DNA of 64,000 bases from assembly GCF_910596095.1 (NCBI RefSeq), contig NC_056534.1, forward strand, positions 8,184,990 to 8,248,989, written 5' to 3'. The position numbers and the translations under genes are program-made. Source of the stretch: Thunnus maccoyii. Taxonomy: Eukaryota; Chordata; Actinopteri; Scombriformes; Scombridae. Below are positions 25,115-36,700 of the stretch, in pieces; the stretch's first letter is position 1, and each line of letters opens with the position of its first letter. The notes beneath the pieces are model-generated. The model worked only from the letters and a program-made list of their open reading frames with translations. It had not been told where the DNA came from and did no database searches.

Positions 25115-25126
25115 AAAGAGAGAGAC

Positions 25127-25214
<88 letters not shown>
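25115..25214. repeat. (GA)n microsatellite, about 100 bp
   Basis: A near-pure GA run with two GACA interruptions at its left end. The Leu/Ser-repeat open frames on the minus strand are artefacts of it. Confidence 0.98.
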
Positions 25215-25216
<2 letters not shown>

Positions 25217-26273
25217 TTAAATACCCAGGTGATACACTCAAAGGAAAGTGCCAAGAGGGCTTGTAAGTTAGCTGAAATACGAACGTCAAAATAAAGCAGA
25301 AGGATGTAGATGGAGGTGTTTTTGACAGAAGCTGTAGTGAAAAGATGCCAGCAGGTGACGAGAGGCAATGAAAGAGATGATGAGGAGGTGGTTTAAAGAC
25401 CTTGAGCAAAGTATTCATCACAAGGGGATATATTCTGTAAACAGAGCCCTGAGCAAAAGAAAAAAAAAAAGCTGCTGCAATTGATGAAGAAAATCCAGCA
25501 GAACAGTTTGGATAATGAAAGACTGGTTTTGAGAGGCGAAGAAGTTTGATATGAAGGACTGATAAAGAGTGAAATTACAGTGTAGATATGGAGAATGTGG
25601 AGATCTCACAGTGATGAAGCAATGCGTTGCAGTAATTTATAATCTGTTTCAGTAGACACATTGGAAGCCTGTGAGCATATGTGCAGCAACAGATGAGAAA
25701 AACTTGGTGATATGAGGATTTGCTGTAAAAATTACTATTTGAGTTGGTGTTTGTGTGATAGAGAATGTGGTGGTGGTGTGTGTGTTAAGGTCAAACAAAG
25801 ATTTCCATAATATGTGCCTGCCACGGAGAGAGGTAATTAAGGTGTATCTATAATTCAACAGCAGAGGAAACAGATTGTCGGCGAAGGGAGAGGAAGACCC
25901 CATGTGACTCTGTTAACAAGCTGTGACAGACAGAGTTGAGATCAACACAGAGATGGAGGAGAAAATCTGAAAATAACAGTGATGAAAAAAATATTCACTG
26001 ACTGGATGAGTCATTGTACGGCTGACTGGTTGCCTAATTGACTGGTTGATGACTAACTGACTGACTCACGCCCTCATTCACTCACTGATGGATTGATTCT
26101 CTAATGGATCAATAGGCAGCCGACTCATAAACAAGCAGCAAAATCAGGTTAGGATTGTGCAAGGTACATTTATCACCTTCATGGCATTTTTGATGCATTT
26201 GCCAATTTCGTCGCGTCTTAATTTATTTATTCTAGTTAACCTTTAATGACTTCTTGAATGAGGTTGTTGTACA
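25215..26273. other. Intergenic DNA; nothing recognised
   Basis: Purine-rich on the plus strand near the GA run. No exon, RNA gene or element could be defined. Short TGACTGA-type repetition occurs at about 26000-26060. Confidence 0.5.
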
Positions 26274-26346
26274 ACACACACACACACACACGCACTCACA
26301 CACACACACACACATACAGGCACACACACACACACACACACACACA
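26274..26346. repeat. (CA)n microsatellite, interrupted
   Basis: About 70 bases of CA with CG, CT, TA and GG interruptions. Confidence 0.95.
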
Positions 26347-27327
26347 TCTGGGTTCATATGTTTGTTGAGAGGTCCAGAGGAGCTGCATCAGTGATAAAAA
26401 CAGTTAATCTCTGATTACAAGACGGCAGCTGCTTCTCTTCTCGCCAAATAGAAAAAAAACAGTTGTTGCCGCTGTCAAAGCCGCTGTCAAAGCCTCATGA
26501 GAACTGCAGCTGGCAAATTCTGTAGTCGTCTAACAAAAAAGACAGATAAAACCAAACCCTGTATGAGAAAATCATTTGAATCATAGAAGCTAGTGGAAGT
26601 TTTGCTCTCTATTAAAATATGTATTTTCTCATTGCCCCTTCCGCTGTCAGAACATACAGTATATGTATGCAGGACAGGGCATGTGTGTTTGCTTTGTGGT
26701 GATTTATTGATTAATTGCAATTTCTTTCATGAATGAAATTACATAATCAACTGAAATGGAAAAGGTTCTGCATTGTTGTTTAGTTTTGAGGAATTGTACT
26801 GTAAAAAAAATCTTTGTTAATATCTTATTATATCTTATTACTTAAGTTTACAGTGTGCTCACATGGTGCATGTTACTAAATAATTTGCTTGATACAACAT
26901 ACATATAAGGGAGAGGTGGAGGTGGTGGGGCGTCCATAGGGCCCCTTAACTGGGTTAATCAGACCATGATATATAGGAGAAAAATATAGCTGAAGCATAA
27001 AACTAAATTAAATTGAATATTGCAAAGAGAAGAGATCCTTTGATAAGCACAAATTCTGCCAGTGTTTTGAATCAGTAAATATGTCAGATCAGACTCTTAT
27101 TATAGATAATAACCAGAATCCTTTAACCTCTTCTAAATGGTTGTTTTCTTCTGGGTGTGAAGCAAGTAACACAGGGAGAAATGAGGAAACTTAAGACAGG
27201 CTGAACAAGATAACAATGACTTGATTGGTATGACTTTTAGAAAGTGATCTGAAATGATAAAAAAACTGCTTCCTTTTGATAAAAATATAATTAAAGTAAT
27301 GAGTAATGTGATTACTTTATGCTTTTT
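26347..27327. other. Intergenic DNA; nothing recognised
   Basis: AT-rich spacer without recognised genes or delimitable repeats. Confidence 0.5.
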
Positions 27328-27665
27328 TGGCAGCATGGTGGCTCAATGGTTAGCGCAGTTACCTCACAGCAAGAAGGTCCTGAGTTCAAACCCCAGCCGT
27401 CACAGGTCCTTTGTGTGTTTGCATGTTCTCCCTGTGTTTGTATGAGTATCCGCCGGGTGCTCCTGTTTCCTCCCACCATCAAAAACATGTAAGTTAGGGT
27501 AAATAATCCTCCCAGTGCCCCTGACCACGGCACTGGCAAAAGAACTGAAGTTGGTCCCCAGGTGGTGCACTGCAGCTGCCCACTGCTACTAGTGTGTGTG
27601 TATAGGATGGGTCAAATGCAGGGGATCAATTTCCCCATGGAGATCAATAAAGTACCTCAAAAAAT
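27328..27665 (+). mobile_element. tRNA-derived SINE
   Basis: Opens GGCAGCATGGTGGCTCAATGG. TGGCTCAATGG fits the RNA polymerase III A box (TRGYNNARNGG), and GAGTTCAAACCCC about 40 bases on is a decayed B box. The body continues GCATGTTCTCCCTGTGTTTG and CCGGGTGCTCCTGTTTCCTC, and it ends with GATCAATAAAGTACCTC. I recognise it as a widespread fish SINE-like repeat. The internal promoter looks weakened. Confidence 0.75.
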
Positions 27666-28237
27666 ATATGCTAATGAGTAAAGTAACTATGGTATTGCTC
27701 AGCAGCAGTGGTAGTAATGGTGATGTAATAGTGGGAGAAAAAAAAAGACTTAAATTACACTTCCAAGAAGAATGACAAAGTAGTATAATTGGTCACACAA
27801 CTGAAATGATGTACCCAAAGGAAAAGAAAGGAAACCAAGCTCAAATGAGACAAACAATATTATGAAATGTTAAGCGGCATCATATCACAGTTCAGCTGAG
27901 TCAAATGCCAAGAAATGTTGTGAGTGGGCAGATCAGTAGTCACGAATCGAACTGTCTCAGTTAAAACTATGAGTAATCTATTATGTCTACATCAAAGATC
28001 AGACTTGCTGTGGTGTCTGTTGAATACTTTCCTCACCAGCTCCATATAAACACAAACACGTGTCAATTCACCTGACAGCAAAGATGCAGCTTATCTTGCA
28101 TGACTACGACTAAATTAGACTAAATACCTGTCTGTGTGTGTGTCTGCATGTGTGTTAGGGTCAGCTAAGGTACTTAGTTGAGGTGTAGTCCACATGAGCT
28201 GACAGGTGTAATGAGATCTGTGAAAATTAGCCGAGCT
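27666..28237. other. Intergenic DNA; nothing recognised
   Basis: AT-rich spacer between the SINE and a CA microsatellite. Confidence 0.5.
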
Positions 28238-28243
28238 CACACA

Positions 28244-28303
<60 letters not shown>
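28238..28303. repeat. (CA)n microsatellite, about 66 bp
   Basis: A CA run with one AAA interruption near its start. Confidence 0.97.
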
Positions 28304-28304
<1 letters not shown>

Positions 28305-30780
28305 TTCATACCTAACACATGTACACAAATTGCACACCTATCTTTGATATCATTTTTGAGGTACAACTCCAGAAATGTTGTCATAACCATTTTATTATTT
28401 TTCATCCACCTATTTCACGATATCATAGAGAATCCATGAAGATGCAAATAAGGACAAGCGAAACACTGTCACAGCCTTCAACAACCAAAAGCAAGAGAGA
28501 TGGAGAGAGAAATAGTGACAGAGAGAAGTAGAAGAAAGAGACATAGAAGAAGAAAACAGAAACATTTGACTCTTTTTTGGGGGGGCATTAGAGCCCAGGC
28601 AGGCACTTTACAACTGAGCATCAAATTGTAAGTGGGGCGGATGTCTTGAGGTAATAAACAAACAGGAGTACTGATGTGTACGGTATTTGAACCACAGTAC
28701 ACAGTACACATCACTGCACAGTCTTGAATGGGTATATTTTTAGTGTGGTTGGCCAAAGTGGGAATCAAATCCTCACCCAGCACAGTGTAGGTGCTTTCCT
28801 CTACCCCCTCTGAACATTATTCCTATGATGTCCATTTTGAACTTGCAAAATCCCAGCTGTCTTGTTGGGTACAAATATGCAAATCATGTAGCAGTTACCA
28901 TCTGGGAAACACTATTATTTCACATATTACCAATTAAAAATGAAATAAGCAAACTGATCTCAGGAATCTGGATTTTGGACCTCCTCATGCAGGGAGACAA
29001 CTTTTGAAATTACTTCTATTGTGGTTTTGTACTCTAGCTATCTTGCATTTATCTATTTGAGATGCCACATTCATGTCATTGTGTTAATACTGCTCAGTTT
29101 GTAGGTCCGATGCAATTGATTTACCTGCAAACTGTCTCAAATTGTCTCAAAAGCAAACAAACATACAGTAGATTGTCTGTCATTTGTTTAAGGTGACCAT
29201 AATCCTAATTCAATGCTATATTGATCATGCACACTATGTTTACTCTTCTCTAGCTCAATGTCAGATTCATTCAATGTGCAACAAATTACACTCAGTTAGG
29301 AATTGGAAGTCCTAACTGTTGAAACCTTTCCTATAAAAAGAATGTGGCATTCGATCCTCTGTAACCAGAAAGGGTAAATTACTAGCAGCTGTTTTGGCCA
29401 GAGTCATTTTTATAATATAAGACTAACAAGACCGAAAATGCTTAGAGAGCGTGTTTGAGTTGGTCCTTGGGTGTTAAAGTACTAGTGTTTAAAGAACTAG
29501 TTTTTTGTTCTGATCTATGCAGAGTCAGATTCAAGTACAAAACGGTCACCATGGAATCAGTCCACTTCATACACTTCCCTCCCTATTCTGTGAGGATCTG
29601 ATTTACCAAAAAGACATCTGTGTGTTTCAGAGTGTGGGGCAGTCTGGTGACACCAACACTGTAATTTACACATTTTGAGTTTCTTTTGTCAGTGACAGGA
29701 AATGTGACCTTGCTGAAAACACTTTTCTCATGCAAATACACTTACATTTCATATAGCTTACAATTGAGGGTACAACACAGTTTTACTAAACTCACTCAGG
29801 TTTGTCACAGTTTCAGCGCCTGATTGATTGGTGCTTAGTTAGACATCAAGTGTTTATTTCAGAGGTCAATTTAAGAGCGCTGTTTTGTCCAAGTTGCAAA
29901 TGAAAAAACACTGCATCTTAGCTTTGCAGATCTGTAAGGTGTGTGTGAGGCTACAGCAAGGGGAGCAGACTGGCACAGAGCAACATTAGCAGAGATACAT
30001 TACACAATAATACACATTTATAAGACCACTGTTTTACCAAATCATGGTTTGCAGTATACTGTATAAAACTTAAACGTACACAGACATTACTCAACAGGAT
30101 CATGTACAGTTCAAAATGAACAAAACTCATTCAGTTTCTCCCATTGAGTGTTAAAATAAATATAACAGCATCTCAAAAATCAGTTTAAGCATTAAACACA
30201 ACCACCTGGACACAAGATGAGGAGAGACAGAACTTTGTGTCACTTAGCTGTAAAATTAAGAAACCCTTAGATCAGTGGCATCATTAAATGTTCATTCAAT
30301 AGCTACTGTATACAAATGTGTCAAAGCCCTCTGCCTGAATAACCATGTACAGTATGGTTAACTGCCCCAAAAGATTATGACCTAGAACAGAGGCATCTTA
30401 TCAGAGCCAATCATCGATCTATTATGGAATGTATCCATTAGAGTCCCCTTCTTGCCAGAAGTTGATCCACCCATGCAGCCTTCACTAAGGTGATTCTGTG
30501 ACCAAACTTACTGTATCTCACTGCTGAAGTTAACACATGAGCATGGACACCAACACAAAAAAACAAAACAGATACACCGCTCTTAACGATTTAGTAGCTC
30601 CATCACATTTAGCTCCATCACATCACAGCATTTCAGTCCACCAGTAAGCTTCCCTTCCCCAAACAAACAAATGCACTGTAAACCCCAATGTGATATGCCT
30701 TTAAATTTCTCCTTAATCGGCTACCAAATTGACCCTTAAAACAATTGGACCACCCCTGGCTGACTTCTCAAAGTCTCCTT
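28304..30780. other. Downstream flank of nptxr, probably holding its 3' UTR
   Basis: No other gene is seen. Vertebrate NPTXR transcripts have long 3' UTRs, so the right part probably belongs to nptxr. The UTR limit cannot be set from sequence alone. Confidence 0.5.
29853..29858 (-). terminator. nptxr: Candidate poly(A) signal of nptxr
   Basis: AATAAA on the minus strand, about 0.92 kb past the nptxr stop codon. A hexamer match only. Confidence 0.35.
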
Positions 30781-33700
30781 TCATTGTTTGGGGCTGGATG
30801 GGTTGGATCTCTGACCAGCGTGGCACGGGTCCAAGGACTCCTTGGTGGCACCGCCGTAGACATCTACATCGAGATCGGTCCAGGGGGCGATGTTGCCAAG
30901 CACTGAGGAGCTGCAGTCAGCCAGAGCAGCCACTTCGGCAGGCTTCAACACGCGGTCCCACAGGTTGAATTGGGAGAGCTCACCGACCAGCGCCTGGGAG
31001 GCATCGAAACGCCCACCCAGTGTATCCTTGGGTAGTAAGAGATGGAAAAAACGAAGGGTTTGGTTTCAAAATACTAGCAGTAATAGAAGTGATCAACCCT
31101 TGCTGGGCTTATGTTGAACAGTCATCAATTAGCCCTTTTACACCACAAAAACCTTTCCAGGAACCTTTTTAGAATGTCAAGAACTTAACCTGCACTGACT
31201 GAAGGAAACAGGGTTTTAGTTTCAGGCCCCAAAATAGTCGCTGCTCCAGAGGTTGTACTTTCCAATGACATAAGAAACTATTAGGGCAAAGTTTTTAGTC
31301 GCTGACTGGTCAAACACAAACCTTTGTTTGCTACAACTTGTGAATAGCATTCATTCACACAGCAAGCAAGCATAGGTGCAAGTCACTAGTAGCGATATTA
31401 GGATTTCAGATTATTCCATCACCGCAGAACTCTTTAATATTCAAACATTACCATCTCAAATGAGTAAATTGCAAGGAACATGTGATCTGTTTCTGGATAC
31501 ATTATCTGGATAATGATAACTGATCAATCGGTCTTTGCATTAACACCTGGTATTAAAATGCATTCTCGTTTTCTCAGTTGTACCCAGATTGTGATTGGAT
31601 CTCAATATGCAAATTAGCTAGGTGGAGCTGGCAGACTTGTCAATAAACATGTCACATCCCAGGTCAAGGAAACTACTGCCATGAATGGATGTAACTCATT
31701 TCTAAATCAATTTACGTGAGAGAAGACTTCTAGCTACTGCTACTACTTGTAGCTTTGCAGAGCTCGCTATAGCTGGCAGGAAGACGTGAAGCTAGGTGAC
31801 CTTTCAATTTACAGGGCTGATTTTTTTCCCTATGAATGTGGTGACGGTGTACAAATTGCATCTACACCTGGCAGAGATCCAATCACTGCAAGCTTGACCA
31901 CCTCCAAATGTGGTCTGGCCGATCTGATCGGATTCCAATAACAATGTGTTCTGAGTGCATTTACACCTTGCGTTAACATGAATTTTTCCATGAATTTTAT
32001 CCAAATAACGTATCCAGATACAGATCACATTTTAATGCCAGGTACAGATGTAGTCTTCCAGATAATATATCCAGATACAGGTAATATGTTCATACTAGGT
32101 GTAAATGGGGCCTTTGGTCTAGACAGAAGTCCTGATAGATCTTATTGCGACAACAGAAACTCTTCCTGCTACTCCCCACTAAAATGTAGTGCAGGCGAAA
32201 GTATCTCAAGAACTTCCCAGGTATAGAAGGGAAAATAAATGGCTCACAGTTTGCTTTATTCATGTGTATTTTATGTCCCACCATGAGCATTACAAAAACT
32301 CTAAATGATCAACAAGTGAGATCAGTATATCTTCCAGGTTATTATGGATTTCTCACTTCAAAATGTGCTTCAATACTACACTTTTTTGGACTAATACCAA
32401 CAGTATACTGAAATTATTATATACTTCTGATCCCCAAAACTACAACCTTCCCTAGGCGATTGGTGTACAGTAAGTCCCACTGAATGAAAATGCAGGCTGA
32501 AGCTTTATCCATACAAAGCAATATTGTGTTTTGATGAGTCCCCCTGAATAAGATTAAAAAATGTTTATCCCTCTTCAAAACACCCTCGTAAGGGGGATGT
32601 CCCTGGATTTTCCCCATAAAATCTGATCACCACATCAACATGACAGCAATTCATCATTCATGCTCAACAGAGATGATTAAAGTACTCGCTCGCTTTCTCT
32701 TAAAACTGTCTATTAAATTGAGTCTTGTTGCATCATTGAAGCATCTTGCGGAATTGAACTCACAGCTCTCACAGCTTTTTATCCATTATGCAAAGATGAT
32801 GGGCTGCTGAATGAGCTTTGGGTTGGTATTTTGACACCATGGAGGGGGGATAATGTCAGCTTTCATAATGGTTATGTAATGTGTGTGTCTCGCTGATGAA
32901 GGAGTGAGGCAGCCCAGTGTGAGGATAAACACCATTAGGTTTCTGTCAGTTCATGTGTGAAAAGATGACAGTGGTCCTTGGAAACAGCAACTTGTCCATC
33001 CATTAATCTGTTCATCCATCCATCATCTATTCATGGCTCATCCATCAATATATCCAATCACCCATCCATTCATCTATCGATTCATTCATCAGTCCATCTA
33101 TCCATCTATCCTTCTACCCATTAATTTATCAATCTGTCCACCATACATCCATTAATCTGTACATCGATCCACTCACGTAGACCTCCAATCCTACACCCAT
33201 CCATCTGTATATCTCACCTGCTCCTGGCCCAGTATGAGGACTCCCCCGGGCTTGATGGGATGCCAGGCAGCCAGTCCTTCTCCCCTCCCCTTCATCTTTC
33301 CTCCCTGGTAGGCCTTCCACACTCCGTCCCTCAGGGTCCAGCTAACACAGATGTGTTGCCACTCATCCTGTGGGAGCGACAAAGGCAGCTGCGCCACCTA
33401 CAGGTTGGAGGATAAAGTGGCTGCGGTTAGTTGACAGGTCTGATCGCGCTCCAAGATCAGATTTCCAGTCCACTGAGATTGGATTTTGGACAAGTGTTGG
33501 CAGTAATCAAGGCAGAATCTGGAACCCTGTCTCAACCTCCCTGTCATCGTAGTTGTACACCTCGCTCCTCTCTGCGATGTGAAGTATTAAAGCACTATAA
33601 AATTAAGTATTAAAGATCGAGTTAGTCATTCTGGAGAAAGATTGTTGATATTTGAACACCCAAACAAATACACCCCTCCCTTTCTTATCCTTCAGAAGCT

Positions 33701-36700
33701 CCTCCCCCCAAATTCATAAAGGTGCATTGCCAAGGCAATGACCAAAAGACAAATATAGCGGAATCTAGAGCAATGCATCAGCTGGAGAATCACTTCTGTT
33801 CCTCTCACACTTTTTCATGAGCAGATAAAAAATTTGTTTCATGTGAGCACAACAGTCCATCCACACTCTCCGCCTCTCTGCGGCCTCCCCACTTCTTACT
33901 TGATCTGCATTCAGTGTCTCTGTCCACAGAAATAACCGTCTGGACAGCAGCCAGACAAACTGCTTTCACCAGGCTGACTGACAGGCAGCAGAAATTTACT
34001 GAACCAAAATAGTTTGCATGTCGGCTCCACGGGAAGAAATCGACAGTATTTGTATTTATTGATTCATTGAAATGGTTAATAAGTTCAAAACATATATAAA
34101 GTGGTATATTTGTTTGATTTAAACAGCTGCTTGCTCAGATTAAACTTCACTGAACGCAAGAAAAACAGACTTGGAGCGTAAAAAACACAGGGGGTCTCTG
34201 TGAGACCGTCTCTGATTAAGTGTGGACTAATACATTTAATAAAATGGAAGCATATTTGTTCCATGAGAAAACACTTTCTATGTGAATTGGCTATGGCTTC
34301 TCTTTCCCACCATTCAACAGGTGCTAGAGACTGTCATGTTCTCACACAGACAGCTGCTCTGATGACTTCCCCCTGTCCTGTGCACGAGCACGAACACCCC
34401 CTGCTGCTGATTGGTCTGAGTAGTGTTGCAGTTTGGTTTGCTCTCAGACACTGTGTTTACATGCCCGTTCACAGAGCCAGGGCTGTGTATGGACACTAGG
34501 GGTGTGCCCGAATCCAAATACGTCATCCGGCAAAACACAAATATTTATTTCTTCCAAATATTTTTAAAATTATTTATTTTCAGGAAAAAAAAAACAAAAC
34601 GTGAAATACCAGCACGCAGGTCGGTTACATCGCTATCTCAGTCTCTCTCCTCTGCTCCGCTGTTACTTCTATCAACAGGTCTCAACGAGGGGAGTCACAT
34701 CCCCCTGCTGTATGACGCACATTTCCTTATATGGACATCACTATCGGAGTTGAGGGCGTTCACCAGAGATAAAACTGAGCTACTGACACAAGCGAAGTGC
34801 TTACAAGGGACTCTCCATAACCTGTTGTTCCACTTCTCTTTTCCACAAAGTTAGGTTGTAAAAAATAGGCAATAAATGAAAAGTGAAGAATCGTCTTTGA
34901 AGTTCTTCTCTACACATTACACGCTGTGCTGTCTCTGTATTATAGGTGTATAAATAAGTAGAGGTCCATCCGCACATTGGCAGTGCACTTGGTTTAGCTC
35001 AGTAGTCAGCGCAGTCATCTATGATCTGGGAGACTTGAGTTTGAGACTCAGTGTGGGGACCCTCTTCATAAGACAGTTTATAAAGTTCATAAACACTTAT
35101 TTTAACACTTAAATATCCTAATATTAAAGTGTAATAAAAACAAAAAATGGATTTTTATGCCTATTTCCACTTTTACTCGAATACAAATACAAATATAAAT
35201 AATTTTACTGCCTCAACAAATATAGATACATATATAAATACTGGGCTCTCTGCACATCCCTAATGGACACTGGATTTTTTTTCAGCACACACACAGAAGG
35301 GACAGCTAGCGAACCGTGAGGAGATATTCTTGGACTTCGATAAAAAGTGTATTGGATTAGAATTGCTGACTCTACCTTTAATGCTCATATATAAAACAAC
35401 AGCTGCAAAAAGCGCTTATATGCTTGTCTCTTCTCCATAACATATGTTCGCTGTGGGCCATACCATTAGAAATGTGAAAAAATAAAACAAGGACACGGGG
35501 GACACCCCATATCAATTATATTCAAAGATTTGATCGTAGATTGAGAGTAATATTGCTATTTTTTTATGTTGAGGTAAACCACTGCCCTTAACATTTAGTT
35601 AGTATTCCTCTTTTTCTTATTGTTTCTTTCTTTTTTGTGTGTGTGGTTTTAAAATTTTAATGTGTTGTTCAGGGGAACCATCTGTTTAAGATCCACATCG
35701 TGTGTAGCAGAAGGAATAAATGTTTTTTTTACCAGTGACTCATTAGACTGTAAGGCTTAGACAGGGGTGAAGCAGAGTGAATCGATACACAATCTAGGCT
35801 ATAGTGCATCCAGAGAACCAACCTCAAACTTAATATACTGTAATCCTCATTATAAGAACGGAAACATTAATTGCATGCACTGGCATTTTCAATGCTACTC
35901 TTTGCTCTCCTTGCAAGTCATGTAATATGGCATGAAAGGTTAGTCACTTGCAAGAATTAACATGTTTTCATGGCTAATTTTAATCAATGGATTACAGTCA
36001 GCCACCAACTAGCTTGCACTATTCAGTGGAACAGCATAACAAGCTATTAATGATTTCCTTTTCCTTGAAACCTACAGGGTACAAATATGTTAACTATTTT
36101 CACCAGAAGAAGCCATTCATTTCCAAATTAACATAATATATTTCAGTTAACTTCCTTCAACCATTGAAAATTTGTGTAACATTCTCTTGAGGTGGGGTCC
36201 AAACCCTCAGCTATGAGAAATGAAGTGAAAAAACATTCCCATGTACCTTGTCGTTGATGAGCAGCTCCACGGGGTTGTGGACTCCTTGTAGCAGCACCAG
36301 CTCATTGGGCTGCCCCGGCACTGAGTAGGAAAAGGGGGTCCCAATTCCCCCTTCTTTAGCCTTCAGCCATACACAGGCAGTGAAGGCATACATCTCAGTT
36401 ATCTCTTTCCTGACCAGGCCGTACATGTAGTTGGTGCGCATGGGGAAGGAGAGGACGAAGCCATCAGGGAACGACGGCTCTGTCAGCGCTATGGAGGCAC
36501 AGATGAAGATGATAAAGAGAATTAGAGATGGGAGGGTGGGAGGTGGGGGTGGGTTAGGAAGATAAATAGAGACAAATGAGGAAGAACGATGCCTTAATGG
36601 CCAATTTATACAAGGACATTGGTGTTTCTTTTCTCACTTGTCCCTGCCAGCTTGTGCACACACACACACACACACAGCGCCTGGCAAGAGCTCAAGCAGA

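Noticed and set aside
25033..25421. 111-112 residue Leu/Ser-rich open frames
   Set aside because: Translations of the GA microsatellite.
34423..34854. 143-residue open frame with a KKTKRE stretch
   Set aside because: It starts outside and runs into the hAT-type element, with no similarity to a transposase or any known protein.
34990..35060. Functional tRNA gene
   Set aside because: D-arm and T-arm resemblance only. Acceptor and anticodon stems do not pair convincingly, and both internal boxes carry substitutions.
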